A stretch of DNA of 64,000 bases, taken from positions 27,610,501 through 27,674,500 of the forward strand of contig NC_091666.1 of NCBI RefSeq assembly GCF_042453785.1, written 5' to 3'. Source of the DNA: Malus domestica (Eukaryota > Streptophyta > Magnoliopsida > Rosales > Rosaceae). Position 1 is the stretch's first letter, and each line of letters starts with the position of its first letter. Positions 20,534 to 32,103 of this stretch are shown here, in pieces. A program made the translations under genes and the position numbers. The notes under the pieces are model-generated. The model searched no databases, had not been told where the DNA came from, and saw only the letters and a list, made by a program, of their open reading frames with translations.

Positions 20534-23500
20534 ATGAATGCTGTGAACACGGTTCAAACCCTAAGTGGAACAAACTACAAAAAGTGGAAACAAGACCTTG
20601 AGATCTGCCTGGGGTTAATGGATTTGGACATAGCAACGAGAGAGAATCCTCCTCCAGAACCTGCTACAGATGATATAACAAATATCAAGGCAAGATATGA
20701 GAAGTGGCATAAGGCTAATCGAATTGCTCTTTTGGTGATCAAGAGATCCATGTCTGGCACAGTAAGAGGTGGCATTCCTGAGTCTGAGAGTGCCAAGGAA
20801 TTCTTGGCATCCATTGATGAGAAGTTTAAAGAATCAGATAAGGCAGAAACTGGTAATCTCATGAACGAACTTATGACCAAAAAGTATAATGGTATGGGAT
20901 GTGTTAGAGAACATATATTAGAACTACTAGATATTGGTGCTAAATTGAATGCTCTCAAAGTCCCTATGAGTGACCCTTTCTTAGTTCATGTGGCACTTAA
21001 TTCACTGCCAAAAGAATATTCACAGTTAAAAAGCACATACAATGCACATAAGGAGAAGTGGAGTCTAAATGAACTGATTGCAATCTGTGTGCATGAGGAG
21101 CAACATATAAGGTAGGAAAATTTTGAAAAAAGGGTGAATATGGTGACTGATTATTGTAACAGTAGCACCGCAAGACAGGAGCACAACAAAGAAGCACTAC
21201 ATCACTTCAAAGTTAGTGCGAATAAAGGGTTCAAAGTTAAGGGAAAGTGTTTTTTCTGCAAGAAACCTGGGCACATGAAAAGACACTGCCAAAAGTATAA
21301 AAAGTGGATCGACAGTGGCAAGGGAAAAGGTAATGTTATGATTTTTAAAGGTGAAGCTTTAGTTTGTTTTGAAGCAAATAATGTTGAATATGCTAGAGAT
21401 TCTTGGTGGCTTGACAGTGGTGCTTCAATACATGTGACAAACTCTTTACAGGGCTACACAAGCAAGAGAGTGCCAAGAAGGGATGAAGTCTCAGTGATCG
21501 TTGGGAATGGAGGAAAAGCTGCTGTTGAGTTTATTGGAATAGTTAGAATAAAATTAGAGTCTGGTTTTACATTAGACCTTGAGAATGTGTGCTATGTACC
21601 TTCAATTCGAAGGAATTTAGTGTCAGTTAGTCAGCTAGTTATGAAAGATTTTGTATTTTCAATAAATAACAGTGGCTTTTCAATTCACAAAAACTCTCAG
21701 ATTATTGGGAATGGTTTGCATATTGGTGGGATGTTTCGACTGAATTGCAAGGAATCATGTCGAGTAGCACATTTAATTGGACAGAAGAGATTGAATCAAG
21801 ATGAGACTTCATCCACTCTTTGGCACAAAAGATTAGGGCATATTTCAATTGAGAGAATAAAGAACCTAAGTAAAAGTGGCATACTTCCAACACTTGAGTT
21901 TGACAATCCGGTTACATGTATTGAATGCATTAAAGGAAAAATGGTGAGTTCACACAAGAAAGATGCAATTAGAAGTAATGGATTACTAGAGCTCATACAC
22001 ACTGACATATGTGGGCCTTTCCCCACGCCTACTTATGATGGCTATAAGTACTTCATAACATTCATAGATGACCATTCGAGATATTGTTACTTATATTTGC
22101 TTACTGAGAAATCCAGTGCTTTGAATGCTTTTCAAATTTACAAGGCTGAAGTTGAAAAACAGTTGGATAAGAAAATCAAAACTGTAAGGTCTGACAGAGG
22201 TGGTGAGTACTACGGAAGATACACTGAACATGGAAGAAATCCAGGACCCTTTGCACTTTATCTGCAAAGTGAAGGAATTGTAGCTCAATATACAAATCCT
22301 GGAACACCACAACAAAATGGTGTCTCTGAGAGAAAGAATCGTACCTTGAAGGATATGGTAAGAAGTATGATGAGCACTACTAACTTGCCAATGTTTCTAT
22401 GGGGTGATGCAATTAAAACTGCAAACTATATCTGCAATAGGGTACCAAGCAAGTCTGTCACTTCAACACCTTTCGAAATTTGGAACAACAGAAAGCCTAG
22501 CTTGTTACATTTGAGAATATGGGGATGTAAAGCAGAAGCAAGAGCATATAATCCTCAGGAAAAGAAGTTAGATCCCAAAACTGTAAGTTGCTATTTCATT
22601 GGTTATCCACCGAGAACCAAGGGATATAGATTTTATTGTCCTGGAAATTCTATGCGTTTCATTGAGACAAATAAAGTGAAGTTCATAGAAGAGATAACAG
22701 AGGGAATCTTAAATCAAAACTTGGTTTTTGATGAACAAGATGAATCTAATTTACAAGAAAATGTAGAAGACACTAGGGTGCAGACTCCAAACACAAGCCA
22801 CAGTCATCTCTTACCACCAGTTACTGAGAATACTGAGAATGTTGTGCAAAATGATGCCATTGATGATACTACAGTCAATATGGAAGAACCGAATGCCACT
22901 AATGATGCTCCACATGAACTAGTACAAGTTACAGAACCAATTCCTGAAATCCTTGCACCCATCCTTCGAAAATCTACAAGACTGAGGAAATCAGCCATCT
23001 CAGATGATTTTATGTTGTATTTGAGTGAAGCAGATATCAACATTGGTGAACCTGTAACATATAAAGAGGCTATAAGTGGATTGCAACAAGAAGAGTGGGT
23101 GAAAGCCATGGAAAGTGAACTTGAATCCATGAAAAAGAATAAAGTGTGGGAACTTGCAGTGTTACCAAAGGGAGCAAAGCCAATCGGATGTAAGTGGGTG
23201 TATAAGACTGAGAAAGACTCCAAGGGAGAAATTGAAAGATTCAAGGCTAGACTTGTAGCCAAGGGATACACTCAACAAGAGGGAATTGATTACACTGAGA
23301 CATTCTCACCAGTCTCAACAAAAGATTCATTCAGGTTTGTAATGGCTTTGGTGGCTCACTATGATCTTCATTTACATCAAATGGATGTAAAAACTGCATT
23401 CCTAAATGGTACTTTGGAGGAAGAAATTTATATGCGACAACCTGAGGGATTCATTGATGCAGATGGTAAGGAATTAGTATGCAAACTTCGAAAATCAATT

Positions 23501-24631
23501 TATGGCTTAAAGCAGGCATCGAGGCAATGGTATTTGAGGTTCGATGAAGTTATGCAATCACATGGTTTTGATGAGAATTCAGAAGATGAGTGCATATATT
23601 TCAAATCCAGTGGGAGACACTTCACTATATTGGTGCTATATGTGGATGATATCCTCATAGCTAGCACTGATTTGACCTTACTACATGAAACAAAATTGAT
23701 ACTCAGTGACAACTTTGAGATGAAAGATATGGGTGACGCCTCTTATGTCTTGGGGATAGAAATTACTCGGGACAAAAGGAGGGGTTTGCTTGGGCTATCA
23801 CAGAAGGGATATATTGATAAGATACTCAAAAGGTTCAATATGTCAACATGCAGTGGATGTGATGTGCCAGTGACCAAAGGAGATAAACTAAGCAAGCTGC
23901 AAAGTCCTAGAATTGAAACTGAAAAGCTTGAGATGAATGATAAACCTTATGCTTCAGTTGTAGGGAGCCTAATGTATGCACAAGTATGCACCAGACCTGA
24001 CATTGCTTTTGCATTGAGTTTGCTGGGGAGATATCAGTCGAATCCTGGACATGCTCATTGGATTGCAGCAAAGAAGGTGCTCAGATATTTGCAGAAAACC
24101 AAAGATTATAAATTGGTATACAAGAGAAGTGATAAGCTTAAATTGGTTGGCTACTGTGATTCAGATTTCGCAGGATGTCAAGACTCATTAAAATCAACCT
24201 CTAGCTATATCTTCATGATGGCAGGAGGTGCAATCTCATGGAAAAGTATGAAACAGAAGAACATAGCTACATCTACCATGATGGCAGAATACATGGCCTG
24301 TTTTGAAGCTACTTCCCAGGCCGTTTGGATTGGAAAATTCATAGAAGGAATGAGAGTTCTCAATATTGTCACATATCCATTACAGATATTTTGTGACAAC
24401 ACTGCTGCAGTTTTCTATTCGAAGAACAACAAGAGGTCTTCTGGAACCAAACACATGCATATCAAGTACAAGTTGATCAGAGAAAAGATTAAGCAAGGGT
24501 TCATAAAGATCAGCTATATTGATACTGCATCAATGCTTGCAGATCCCTTGAACAAGCCACTTTCAGTTATGTCTTTTAAGAAGCACGTAGAGAATATGGG
24601 ATTGATCTCGAACTTTGATATGCTGAGTTAG
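20534..24631 (+). pseudogene. Copia Gag-Pol polyprotein with one in-frame stop
   Basis: The gag start is taken at ATG 20534 (MNAVNTVQTLSGTNYKKW), preferred over an upstream ATG at 20513. The frame meets TAG at 21113-21115, then continues in the same frame to 24631, so a single nonsense codon separates most of gag from the rest. Downstream are zinc knuckle CFFCKKPGHMKRHC (about 21248-21289), protease WWLDSGASIH (about 21404), integrase with LWHKRLGH and FIDDHSRY (about 21820-22090), RSDRGGEYYG and NGVSERKNRT, reverse transcriptase with LYVDDILIAS (about 23635), and RNase H with CDSDFAGC and MMAEYMA (about 24150-24300). A CAG-to-TAG change is the simplest explanation. The clade within copia is not assigned. 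Confidence 0.93.
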
Positions 24632-24796
24632 TGGGAGTAGAAAGCTGTTTTCTTTCAGCTGCAGTAAAATAAGTGAATCAAACTCGTTTTGGGTTTGAGA
24701 TGTGGTTTGTTTTCGAGGTTGGGTTTGAATAAAGATTGTTGTTTGTTTTTTAATTATTTGTGTTCACGTGTTGCATGCATATTTCATACATCTGGC

Positions 24797-25044
24797 ATAA
24801 GTTCATCTTGGAACAATACAAGTTTGCGTTGGCAAACATGCAGAATGCTTGAAAGTATAAGGTGGCATTTTGGAATGATAAAAAGTTTACATTGGTAAAC
24901 ATGTGGGCTACTTAAAAGCATAAGTGTGATGTCGGAATGATAAAAAGTTTACATTGGTAAACATGAAGGCTACTTAAAAGCATAAGTGTGACTTTGGAAT
25001 GGTAAAAAGTTTGCATTGGCAAACATGTATATCGTTCAAACGGC
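24797..25044 (+). repeat. Four tandem ~62-bp repeats in the copia 3' region
   Basis: Units start at 24797, 24857, 24920 and 24982, with a partial fifth at 25045. Each runs ataag..., tggaat, aaagttt(a/g)c, attggtaaacatg, then cttaaaagc or a variant. They lie between the RNase H stop and the polypurine tract, in what would be the RNA 3' leader. No coding sense. Confidence 0.88.
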
Positions 25045-25360
25045 ATAAGGTGTGACTTAATAAAGTTACAATAAAGTGGACCTGAGATGATATAGTGTAA
25101 GACAGTTCTTGAGTTAAGGTTCATCTCTAGATCATAATTTGATGGTTTTCATGTGAATGGTTGACACAATGTATGTGAGTATGAAGGTTCTGAGATGAAA
25201 TATCTTTACAACATTGTTAGTCCTGCATTGAGAAGTCCATTTGACAGAAATTTGAATTAAGGATGGGATTGGATCGCAGTGATATGGCCATTAAAGAAAC
25301 AATGATCTCCGACATATGTTTGAAGCATGATCATTACAATTAGTAGACCAAGTGGGAGAA

Positions 25361-25859
25361 TGTTGGATTTATTCAATATAAATCAACCATAAATGGTCTA
25401 CTATATGTAATAGGAATGTATAGGTTGGAGATCAGTTGAGTTGCGATTTACTTTCCTTATATCAACCTGACATTAAGTGTCTTACAATATAAGTAGGTTT
25501 TGATTGATTCCTTAATAATAATAATATATGATTATGATAATTTACTTAAGAGCCAAGTAAGGAAAGTTCTTAGCTTTCCCTTATGGATGGAATCTAAGAC
25601 TTTTGGCTAGTATATAAGCACCGGTCCCTGCCAACCCTAGACACGACAACTAAAGCTTCCCATAGAGCATTGTCATAAAGCTAGGAGTTTGCAGAAGAAT
25701 CGGTGTTCTGTTCAATCACAACAACTACATCAGACTTGGTGTTTACTAGCCACACATAGTCTACATGGTTGCTGCATCTTCATCAAGTAAGTACTTCATA
25801 TAAATTGTATATATAATTGTATATCTTGTGTTTTGATCATATAAACAATATGGATAACA
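25361..25859 (+). repeat. 3' LTR of the copia element
   Basis: 499 bp, paired with 19437-19935. Four of the six differences fall at CpG sites and all are transitions, the usual signature of decay of methylated cytosines. Confidence 0.95.
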
Positions 25860-26021
25860 GTAGCTGGAATGATAAGAAAAAAATTTAGACCCAATTAACG
25901 AAGTTCATTCAGTCCCAATTTCTCAAATTAACGAAGTTTATTCTTGGATTAAGTATCCAAAACTCATCAATATTTTATTGTCATTTCAAATTGGTCTCAA
26001 CATTTTTAAACATTAAAAGAA

Positions 26022-27050
26022 GGCTAAATAGCCAAAATGGTCCTTGAGATTTGCATAACTCATCACTTTGGTCCCTAACATTTCAAATCGATAAAAGTGG
26101 TCCCTGAGATTGTCCACCATCCATCATTTTGGTCCTTCCGTTAAAAACTCCGTTAAGTGTCCCGGAGCTCTTTGTCAGAAGTTTGGACAATTTTCAAAGC
26201 TTCGTAACTCAATCGTTTCTTAACCAAATTCAACCTATAATATATCAAAATGAAGATAGGAAAGTGTAGAATAAGATTATACCTATTTGGAAGCCTAATG
26301 GCTGCCAGAGATAGCTGGAAAATAGCCTCAAAGTTGACTGGTCTGAAGGAAAACTGGAAAACGCGCCGGAAACTGGTAAACTTTAAATGTTCATAACTTC
26401 TTCAATACTCAACGAAATCAAGTGATTCAAAAACGAAAATCATATTTCTCGACGAGATGAATAGAATGGTACCTTTTTAGATGGCTAAATCACCGTTTTT
26501 TGGCCGGACAACGGTTCGAAAGTGGCTGTTTTGGTCTCGAGTTAGCCACTTTCGAGCCATTTTCCGGCCAAACCAAGTCTATTTAGCTGTCTAAAAATGT
26601 ACTATTCTCTTCGTCTCATCTAGAAGTATGATTTTTGTTTTTAAATCACTTGATTTCATTGAGTATTGAAGAAGTTATGAACGTTTAAAGTTTACCCAGT
26701 TTTCGGCGAGTTTTCCAATTTTCCCTCGGACCAGTCAACTTTGAGGCTATTTTATGGCCATCTCTGGCATCCATTGGGCTTCCAAATAGGTATAATCTTA
26801 TTCTACACTTTTCTATCTTCATTTTAATATATTATGGGTCGAATTTGGTTAAGAAACGATTGAGTTACGAAGCTTTGAAAATTGCCCAAACTTCCGGCCA
26901 AGAGCTCCAGGACACTTAACGTAGTTTTTAACGGAAGGACCAAAATGATGGATGGTGGACAATCTCAGGGACCACTTTTATCGATTTGAAATGTTAGGGA
27001 CCAAAGTGACGAGTTATGCAAATCTCATGGACCATTTTGACTATTTAGCC
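26022..27050. mobile_element. Foldback Mutator-like element (MULE), 1,029 bp, nearly all inverted repeat
   Basis: Starts GGCTAAATAGCCAAAATGG and ends with its complement. A perfect 9-bp target duplication ttaaaagaa lies at 26013-26021 and 27051-27059, the length typical of Mutator superfamily insertions. The left arm (26022-26527) and right arm (26544-27050) are near-complete inverted copies, leaving a loop of about 16 bp. There is no coding frame, so transposition would need a MULE transposase in trans. The arms carry words such as 'cgttcataacttcttcaatactc' in diverged form on both sides. Confidence 0.93.
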
Positions 27051-27059
27051 TTAAAAGAA

Positions 27060-28285
27060 TAGTATCTAATCTATTAAAAATGTCGCCTCTATTAAAAAGG
27101 TTGTAAAAGCATGGTCTCCACTAACTAACGGTCACCACCACCCTTATCAGGCCACCTTCAAACCCAATGCACAACCACTAACTCCACCCAACAACTCAAG
27201 CCGCCAACATCAAGAAGAAGATTGTGGAGGTTGCTGAAATGGTATGGACTGCCATGATGCGGCCACCACCATCTTCACCACCCACAAAGAAGAACTGGAA
27301 GCTGAATTCGTTGGTAGGTTTTGAATATACAGGTTGTGATGGGGTTTCAATGGTAGTAGGTTGAGCTTAGAGGTGGCGGGGGCTTGATATTTCCCAATCT
27401 TCAATTTTGTTTTCCATTTTATTTGTGAATTTGTTTATTTATTTTTTATGTTTTCAACTTCATGTCTTTTTTTTAAGTTATTTCTATTATTATTTTAGTG
27501 TCCAAGTAAGTTAAAAAGTGGGACTCATTGTTGTCACCTATACATTTAACGAAAAAAAAATTAAATGAGACTTAACAGATGTAACATTTTCAATAGGTTG
27601 GGTACTTATTTAAAATGCTTAAAAAAGTTAAGACCAAATTGGAATGACACTAAAATGTTGAGGAATTTTAGGCACTTAACTTTTTATTCTTTTATATGTT
27701 ATAAAAATTCAATTCGAGTAGAAGTCTCAATAAAAAAATTGGTTGAGAAATATCGAACTCAACGATAAATTGAATTGAGCACTTTACATTTTTTATTGAC
27801 TAAAAAACTCTCCGAATGATTAGTATTTTACATCATGTTCATTGGATGTGCTGTAACAGTCACTTTTTTTGTTTGGATTATGATTTATAATTAGGCATGT
27901 ACGGAATCTCTTTCCGAAAAATTCCATACCAAAGCTAACTTTCCGAACGCGCGCAGATTCTAATTTGTAATCAGGTTTGTATTTAATCTCCCAATTTGTA
28001 GGAGAGAAATTAAATTTGTAAAGAAAATGCTAGCAAGACTCATTTTTTGAGTGCTAGGACTCTCTCTTGGGCTTCCACGTGGTTGGGAAAACCAATAAAA
28101 CCAAGAGCATTAGAAATCATTTGTAGGGGAGTTGCAAATAGATATAGAGAGGAGAGAGAGAGACGAACATTGGCAGTCGAGACAATATCATTGGTTGAGA
28201 ATTGACGGAGCTTTGCAAATATATACATATAATAAGCTAGCTCCTCAGGGGGATTTTTTTTTTTTTTTTTTTTTAAGGAAGATCA
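27060..28285. other. Intergenic spacer, nothing recognised
   Basis: Contains a proline-coding-like, CCA-rich patch at about 27120-27260 and a homopolymer T tract near 28255-28275. No gene or RNA feature is supported on either strand. Confidence 0.5.
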
Positions 28286-28294
28286 TATTATAAA

Positions 28295-29204
28295 GGGTTT
28301 TTTTTTTTTTTTTTTTATCATAAATGGTCTCTGAAATTGATCCACTTTATCAAGATGGTCCTTGAAATTGAAAATTGATCAATGTCGTCCCTGAAATTGG
28401 GTGTCATAAATCAATTTAGTCATTCCGTCACAATTCTGTCAAAAATTCCATTATGTGCGGATGTGGCACACAAGTGAGTCCCACAATGTAATTAAATGTT
28501 GCCATGTGGATTAAAAATATCTAAATAATAAATAAAAATTATTTTATACGATTAAAAACAAAAACAAAAGGAAAAAAAAAAAAGAAGCTTCTTCCCCTCC
28601 TACCCAAAAACCCAACAAAATCTGGGAAAATTTGATAGCAATCAATACCTTGTAAAGATTGATAATCTGGTAAGAGACGCCGACCCAGTGGGTCTTAGCC
28701 ATTCGGTACCCCAATCCCCAATTGGGAAGAAACTGGGCTACCTCGAAAAGGTTCTTCTTCTTCTTCTTCCGCTTGGGTTTCTTTGAAGCCGAAGAAGAAC
28801 CGGTGGCGGAAGTTGGGTTTTGGGAAGCGGTGCTAAAGCTTCTGAGGAAGTTCGATGCGATCCTCCAGAGGCCTCCGGTTCGATCCATTAATGGTGAGTC
28901 GCTAGGTAGGAGGGGAAGAAGATGATGAACAGTCATCTTTTTTTTTTCTTTTTTTTTTAATTGTATAAAATAATTTTTTTATTATTATTTAAATATTTTT
29001 AATCCACATGGCAATATTTGATTACATTGTGGGACCCACTTGTGCGCCACATCAGCACATAACGGAATTTTTGACATAATTGTAATGGAAGAACCATATT
29101 GATTTGCGACACCTAATTTCAGGGATCACATTGATTGATTTTCAATTTCAAGGACCATCTTGATGAGGTAGATCAATTTCATGGACCATTTGTGATAAAA
29201 ACCC
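28295..29204. mobile_element. Pack-MULE (910 bp) carrying a captured gene exon
   Basis: A perfect 9-bp target duplication tattataaa lies at 28286-28294 and 29205-29213. Terminal inverted repeats of roughly 250-280 bp begin GGGTTTTT and share words such as 'aaatggtc', 'tcaagatggtccttgaaattg' (shortened here), 'gtcaaaaattcc' and 'ccacatggca' in inverted order. Between the arms, at about 28600-28920, is GC-richer sequence with a real-looking exon on the minus strand. Long TIRs, 9-bp target duplication and captured host sequence together define a Pack-MULE. Confidence 0.9.
28649..28888 (-). pseudogene. Captured exon 1 of a probable mitochondrial ribosomal protein mS34 gene
   Basis: ATG at 28886-28888 opens an 80-codon segment MDRTGGLWRIASNFLRSFST, then a Ser/Lys-rich stretch, NLFEVAQFLPNWGLGYRMAK and THWVGVSY. 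After codon 80 the strand reads AAG|GTATTGATT, a good splice donor (28648-28647), followed by non-coding sequence, so exon 1 plus the first bases of intron 1 were copied. The N-terminus is Arg/Ser-rich like a mitochondrial presequence. I recall these words from the plant mS34-like (28S ribosomal S34) protein. This identification is from memory and should be searched. The remaining exons are absent, so it cannot make the full protein. Confidence 0.72.
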
Positions 29205-29213
29205 TATTATAAA

Positions 29214-30819
29214 TTGGACGATAAGAATGCCTAACATACTCATACTATAGTATGACTAGGCAAGCTCAATGGAGGACCTCTGAAAAAACCTGACCTGGAT
29301 AGAAACTTCGTCCCCAACCACTAGAAACTTCGTGGTGGTTTAAATAGTATACTATTTCATTGATGTTGAGTTCATGTATATAGTTATTTATTCATAGTTA
29401 CTTACTGTGACTTATGTTACAAAATAGAAGTTATATGTCAACAGTCATTAATCATTATCATCATAAGTAAATCGATTACACTACGTGACGCTATAATTGA
29501 CACGCTCTAAAATAACTTATGAGATGTATCTCAATTATATTATATCTTGTATTTGGATGTAAGACCATGTTAGTTTATGGACCATATGCATAATAACATA
29601 CTTAGCAAAAGATGCCCTGATCAATAGATTAGTAGTCTAATTGTATCAAAAGAACTATGAATAAATAGACTAGTAGTCTTATTTTTTTAATTTTTTTTTC
29701 CAATTGCTCTCATGTATTGTGATTGGTGGCGGGCTTGGGTTAGCCTCCTTTAGGGTAGTTATGGAAAAATAATTTTATTGGGGGTTGGCTTTAATCAGCC
29801 CGTGTTTTTAGTGTTGGTAGGGTTAGGATATAATTGTTTTATCTTTATGGTTAAATCTCAAACCCTTTTGGTTAATAAAAGTTTAGGGTGGTTTTTTGTT
29901 AAGAAAGAGTTGGCCCAAATTATTTTCATTAGTTTTCAAATTAAAAAAGGCACTAATATTCTAAATTCATTGCATGTAACATGAGAATTCATGATTTCCA
30001 CGTTTGGTAATTAATTTGCTTGATTCATGTTTCTCTCACTCCATAAAATTTGCTTCTAATTGATATAGGATTTAATTTGGAAAGTTTTCTCAATCTCTAC
30101 AATATTTGTCAATTTAAATATATTTTTTTGGTGAAGTAGTCTATCTATTAATAAATTTTTTAAAATGATAATGTACGTATTATTTAATTTGTACAAAACT
30201 AATGCATCTACAAAAATAATTTACTTATTGTTTAATTTTAGCAATAATAATACCTACTGTGTATAAATGTTGAAATTAATAATGCCCCTATTATTTACCT
30301 GCTATGTATAATTTGTGAAACTAATAATTTACCTACTGTGAATAATTTGTGAAACTAATAATATACCTATTATTTAATTTTTACAAAACTAATGTAGGTA
30401 CAAAAATAATTTTATTGTTTACTTTTTAGGATAATAGTTTACCTATTTTCTTTTGCAACAATAATGTATCTAGAATTTTATTTTTGTATGAATATTATTT
30501 ACCTACTTTTTACTTTTCAAAAATAATGTATCTTCTATTTTATGTTTTACTATTATTATATATATGTTTGTGTGTTCGCAAAATTATTTATCTAAAGTTT
30601 AGTTAAGAGATTTGGTATACATTATATAGATTCAGTATTAGATACTAAAACAGTTAGCCGTATCAAGTCAAACTAATGGTTGGCTAATAATGGGTGTGTG
30701 AGAACAGTTATATAATATTGTGGTATAACTTGTAAATAACTTATATTAGTAGGTTACTTATTTTCTTATGTGGCAATTTAATTAAATTTTGAATTTTTGT
30801 TGGATATTTATACACAAGC

Positions 30820-30858
<39 letters not shown>

Positions 30859-31136
30859 GAGCACACTATAAAGGTGAAATATTCAAAATACCATAGATTG
30901 CCCTTTAAGAATTTCAAAAATTACAATTGAACCTAAAAAAGTTTAATTGATTCAACACTTTTTAATTTTCAATGAATATAAATTTAAAACTCTCCCACGT
31001 TAGTAGGTGGTTAGGTTTCGTGTTTTTGCTTTATTTATTTATTTTTTTTTGGAATGATTTTTAATAAAAATATAAATTAGCTATTTAAATGAAAAAAATT
31101 AAAAAAATGAAACATGGTCTAATATAAAAAGGCCAA
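29214..31136. other. AT-rich intergenic region with low-order repeats
   Basis: Degenerate short repeats (variants of 'aataatttacctactgt' and 'acaaaactaatg') fill about 30150-30560, and a (TA)n microsatellite lies at about 30824-30855. No coding region is supported. Confidence 0.55.
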
Positions 31137-31168
31137 TTGCCACACGTATGAGTGTGGCAAGAGGCTAG
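31137..31168 (+). mobile_element. Helitron-like 3' terminus
   Basis: A 9-bp perfect stem TTGCCACAC / GTGTGGCAA with a 6-nt loop (31137-31160) is followed by GAGG and CTAG (31165-31168), then T in a TA run. A short hairpin just before CTRR and insertion next to T is the Helitron signature. The 5' TC end is not identified. It may lie in or left of the TA microsatellite near 30.85 kb. Confidence 0.55.
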
Positions 31169-31483
31169 TATATATATATATATAAAGAGTTGTAAGAGCC
31201 TATATTTAAAGAATTCTAATTAATATAGACTCTTATTCTACGTAAAACAATTCCTACTCATATATTATTCTCATGTTCTCGAAGCACACAGATTCTTTCT
31301 ACCAAACCAAAACAAAGACTAGGAAACGTTATTAGTCACTACAAGATCTTGCAAATGTACTGAAAATTCGTTACATAATAGTATGTGACGAATTTAGGTA
31401 GTCCCATCGTGCATCACCTGGTTGCTCTACTTACAAGCTACCAACAACCCCACATATAAAAGCCATCAATTTCTGGCCTTTTG

Positions 31484-31660
31484 CAGTTCGAATCCGTGCT
31501 GTGGATGAACAGTATGTAAATTTGCAGGGTATGTGAATGAACAATACGTAAATTTACTAGTAAGATACACAAAGGCCAAGTGCACGTAGCCACCCCCCTG
31601 GAGGGAGTGTGAGGCATACGCGTAGTGTTGTAAAATCATTGACAGATCAATCTTGGTCTG
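31484..31660 (-). pseudogene. Third, heavily decayed CYP749A 3' fragment
   Basis: The minus strand read from about 31660 resembles the last part of P450 exon 5: a word like LSMILQHYAYA followed by GGYVHLA matches LSMILQRYSFT...PGYVHLP in the copy at 32.2 kb, with an added insertion between. A 'gaatccgtgctgtggatgaac' stretch (shared in part with the region beyond the P450 stop) lies at about 31495. It is too broken for any product. Confidence 0.6.
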
Positions 31661-32103
31661 AGTGGTTTATAAAATGAATGGTTGACATGCCTTGAAAATG
31701 CCTCGGCTTTTGACATGGGTGTGACCACTGCAGATTTTCTTGTATATGTAATGCACATCTTACTCTAAACCCCAAGCACGTAGGACGACAATCATAATTT
31801 CCACAGTAAAAGGATTCAAATTTTCACATTCACTAGTTCAATAACACGTATTGGATGGCGGCCTTTCATAATCATATCTTACTCATGACGTGTTGGTGTG
31901 GCTTTGGTTGAGCTAAAATTGGAGTCCCACATCAGTGGGTGAGGAGAGCACCAAGTGCTTTGTGACAGATTATCCAAAAGTGCTGCCAAAGTAAGCAGAA
32001 TAATATCTTGAAAAAGATGAAATGATAATTGACTAATACATACAATCAGTAGTTGATTAGATGATACTTTGCAAGATTCATGCACCACATTCGCCTTTGC
32101 AGT

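Larger units (their letters stand above)
19437..25859 (+). mobile_element. Complete Ty1/copia LTR retrotransposon
   Basis: 6,423 bp. LTRs 19437-19935 and 25361-25859 (499 bp each) begin TGTTGGATTT and end GGATAACA. Target duplication gtagc is at 19432-19436 and 25860-25864. PBS TGGTATCAGAGC is at 19938-19949 (initiator tRNA-Met type). Polypurine tract aagtgggagaa is at 25350-25360. Integrase before reverse transcriptase gives the copia order. The LTRs differ at six sites, all transitions, so this insertion is older than the chromovirus. One stop interrupts the frame. Confidence 0.95.

Noticed and set aside
20377-20601. 74-codon ORF overlapping the copia leader
   Set aside because: Out of frame with gag and lying in the untranslated leader between PBS and gag start.
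28722-28925. 67-codon plus-strand ORF in the Pack-MULE
   Set aside because: Antisense to the captured exon, whose minus-strand frame has the splice donor and the recognisable protein.
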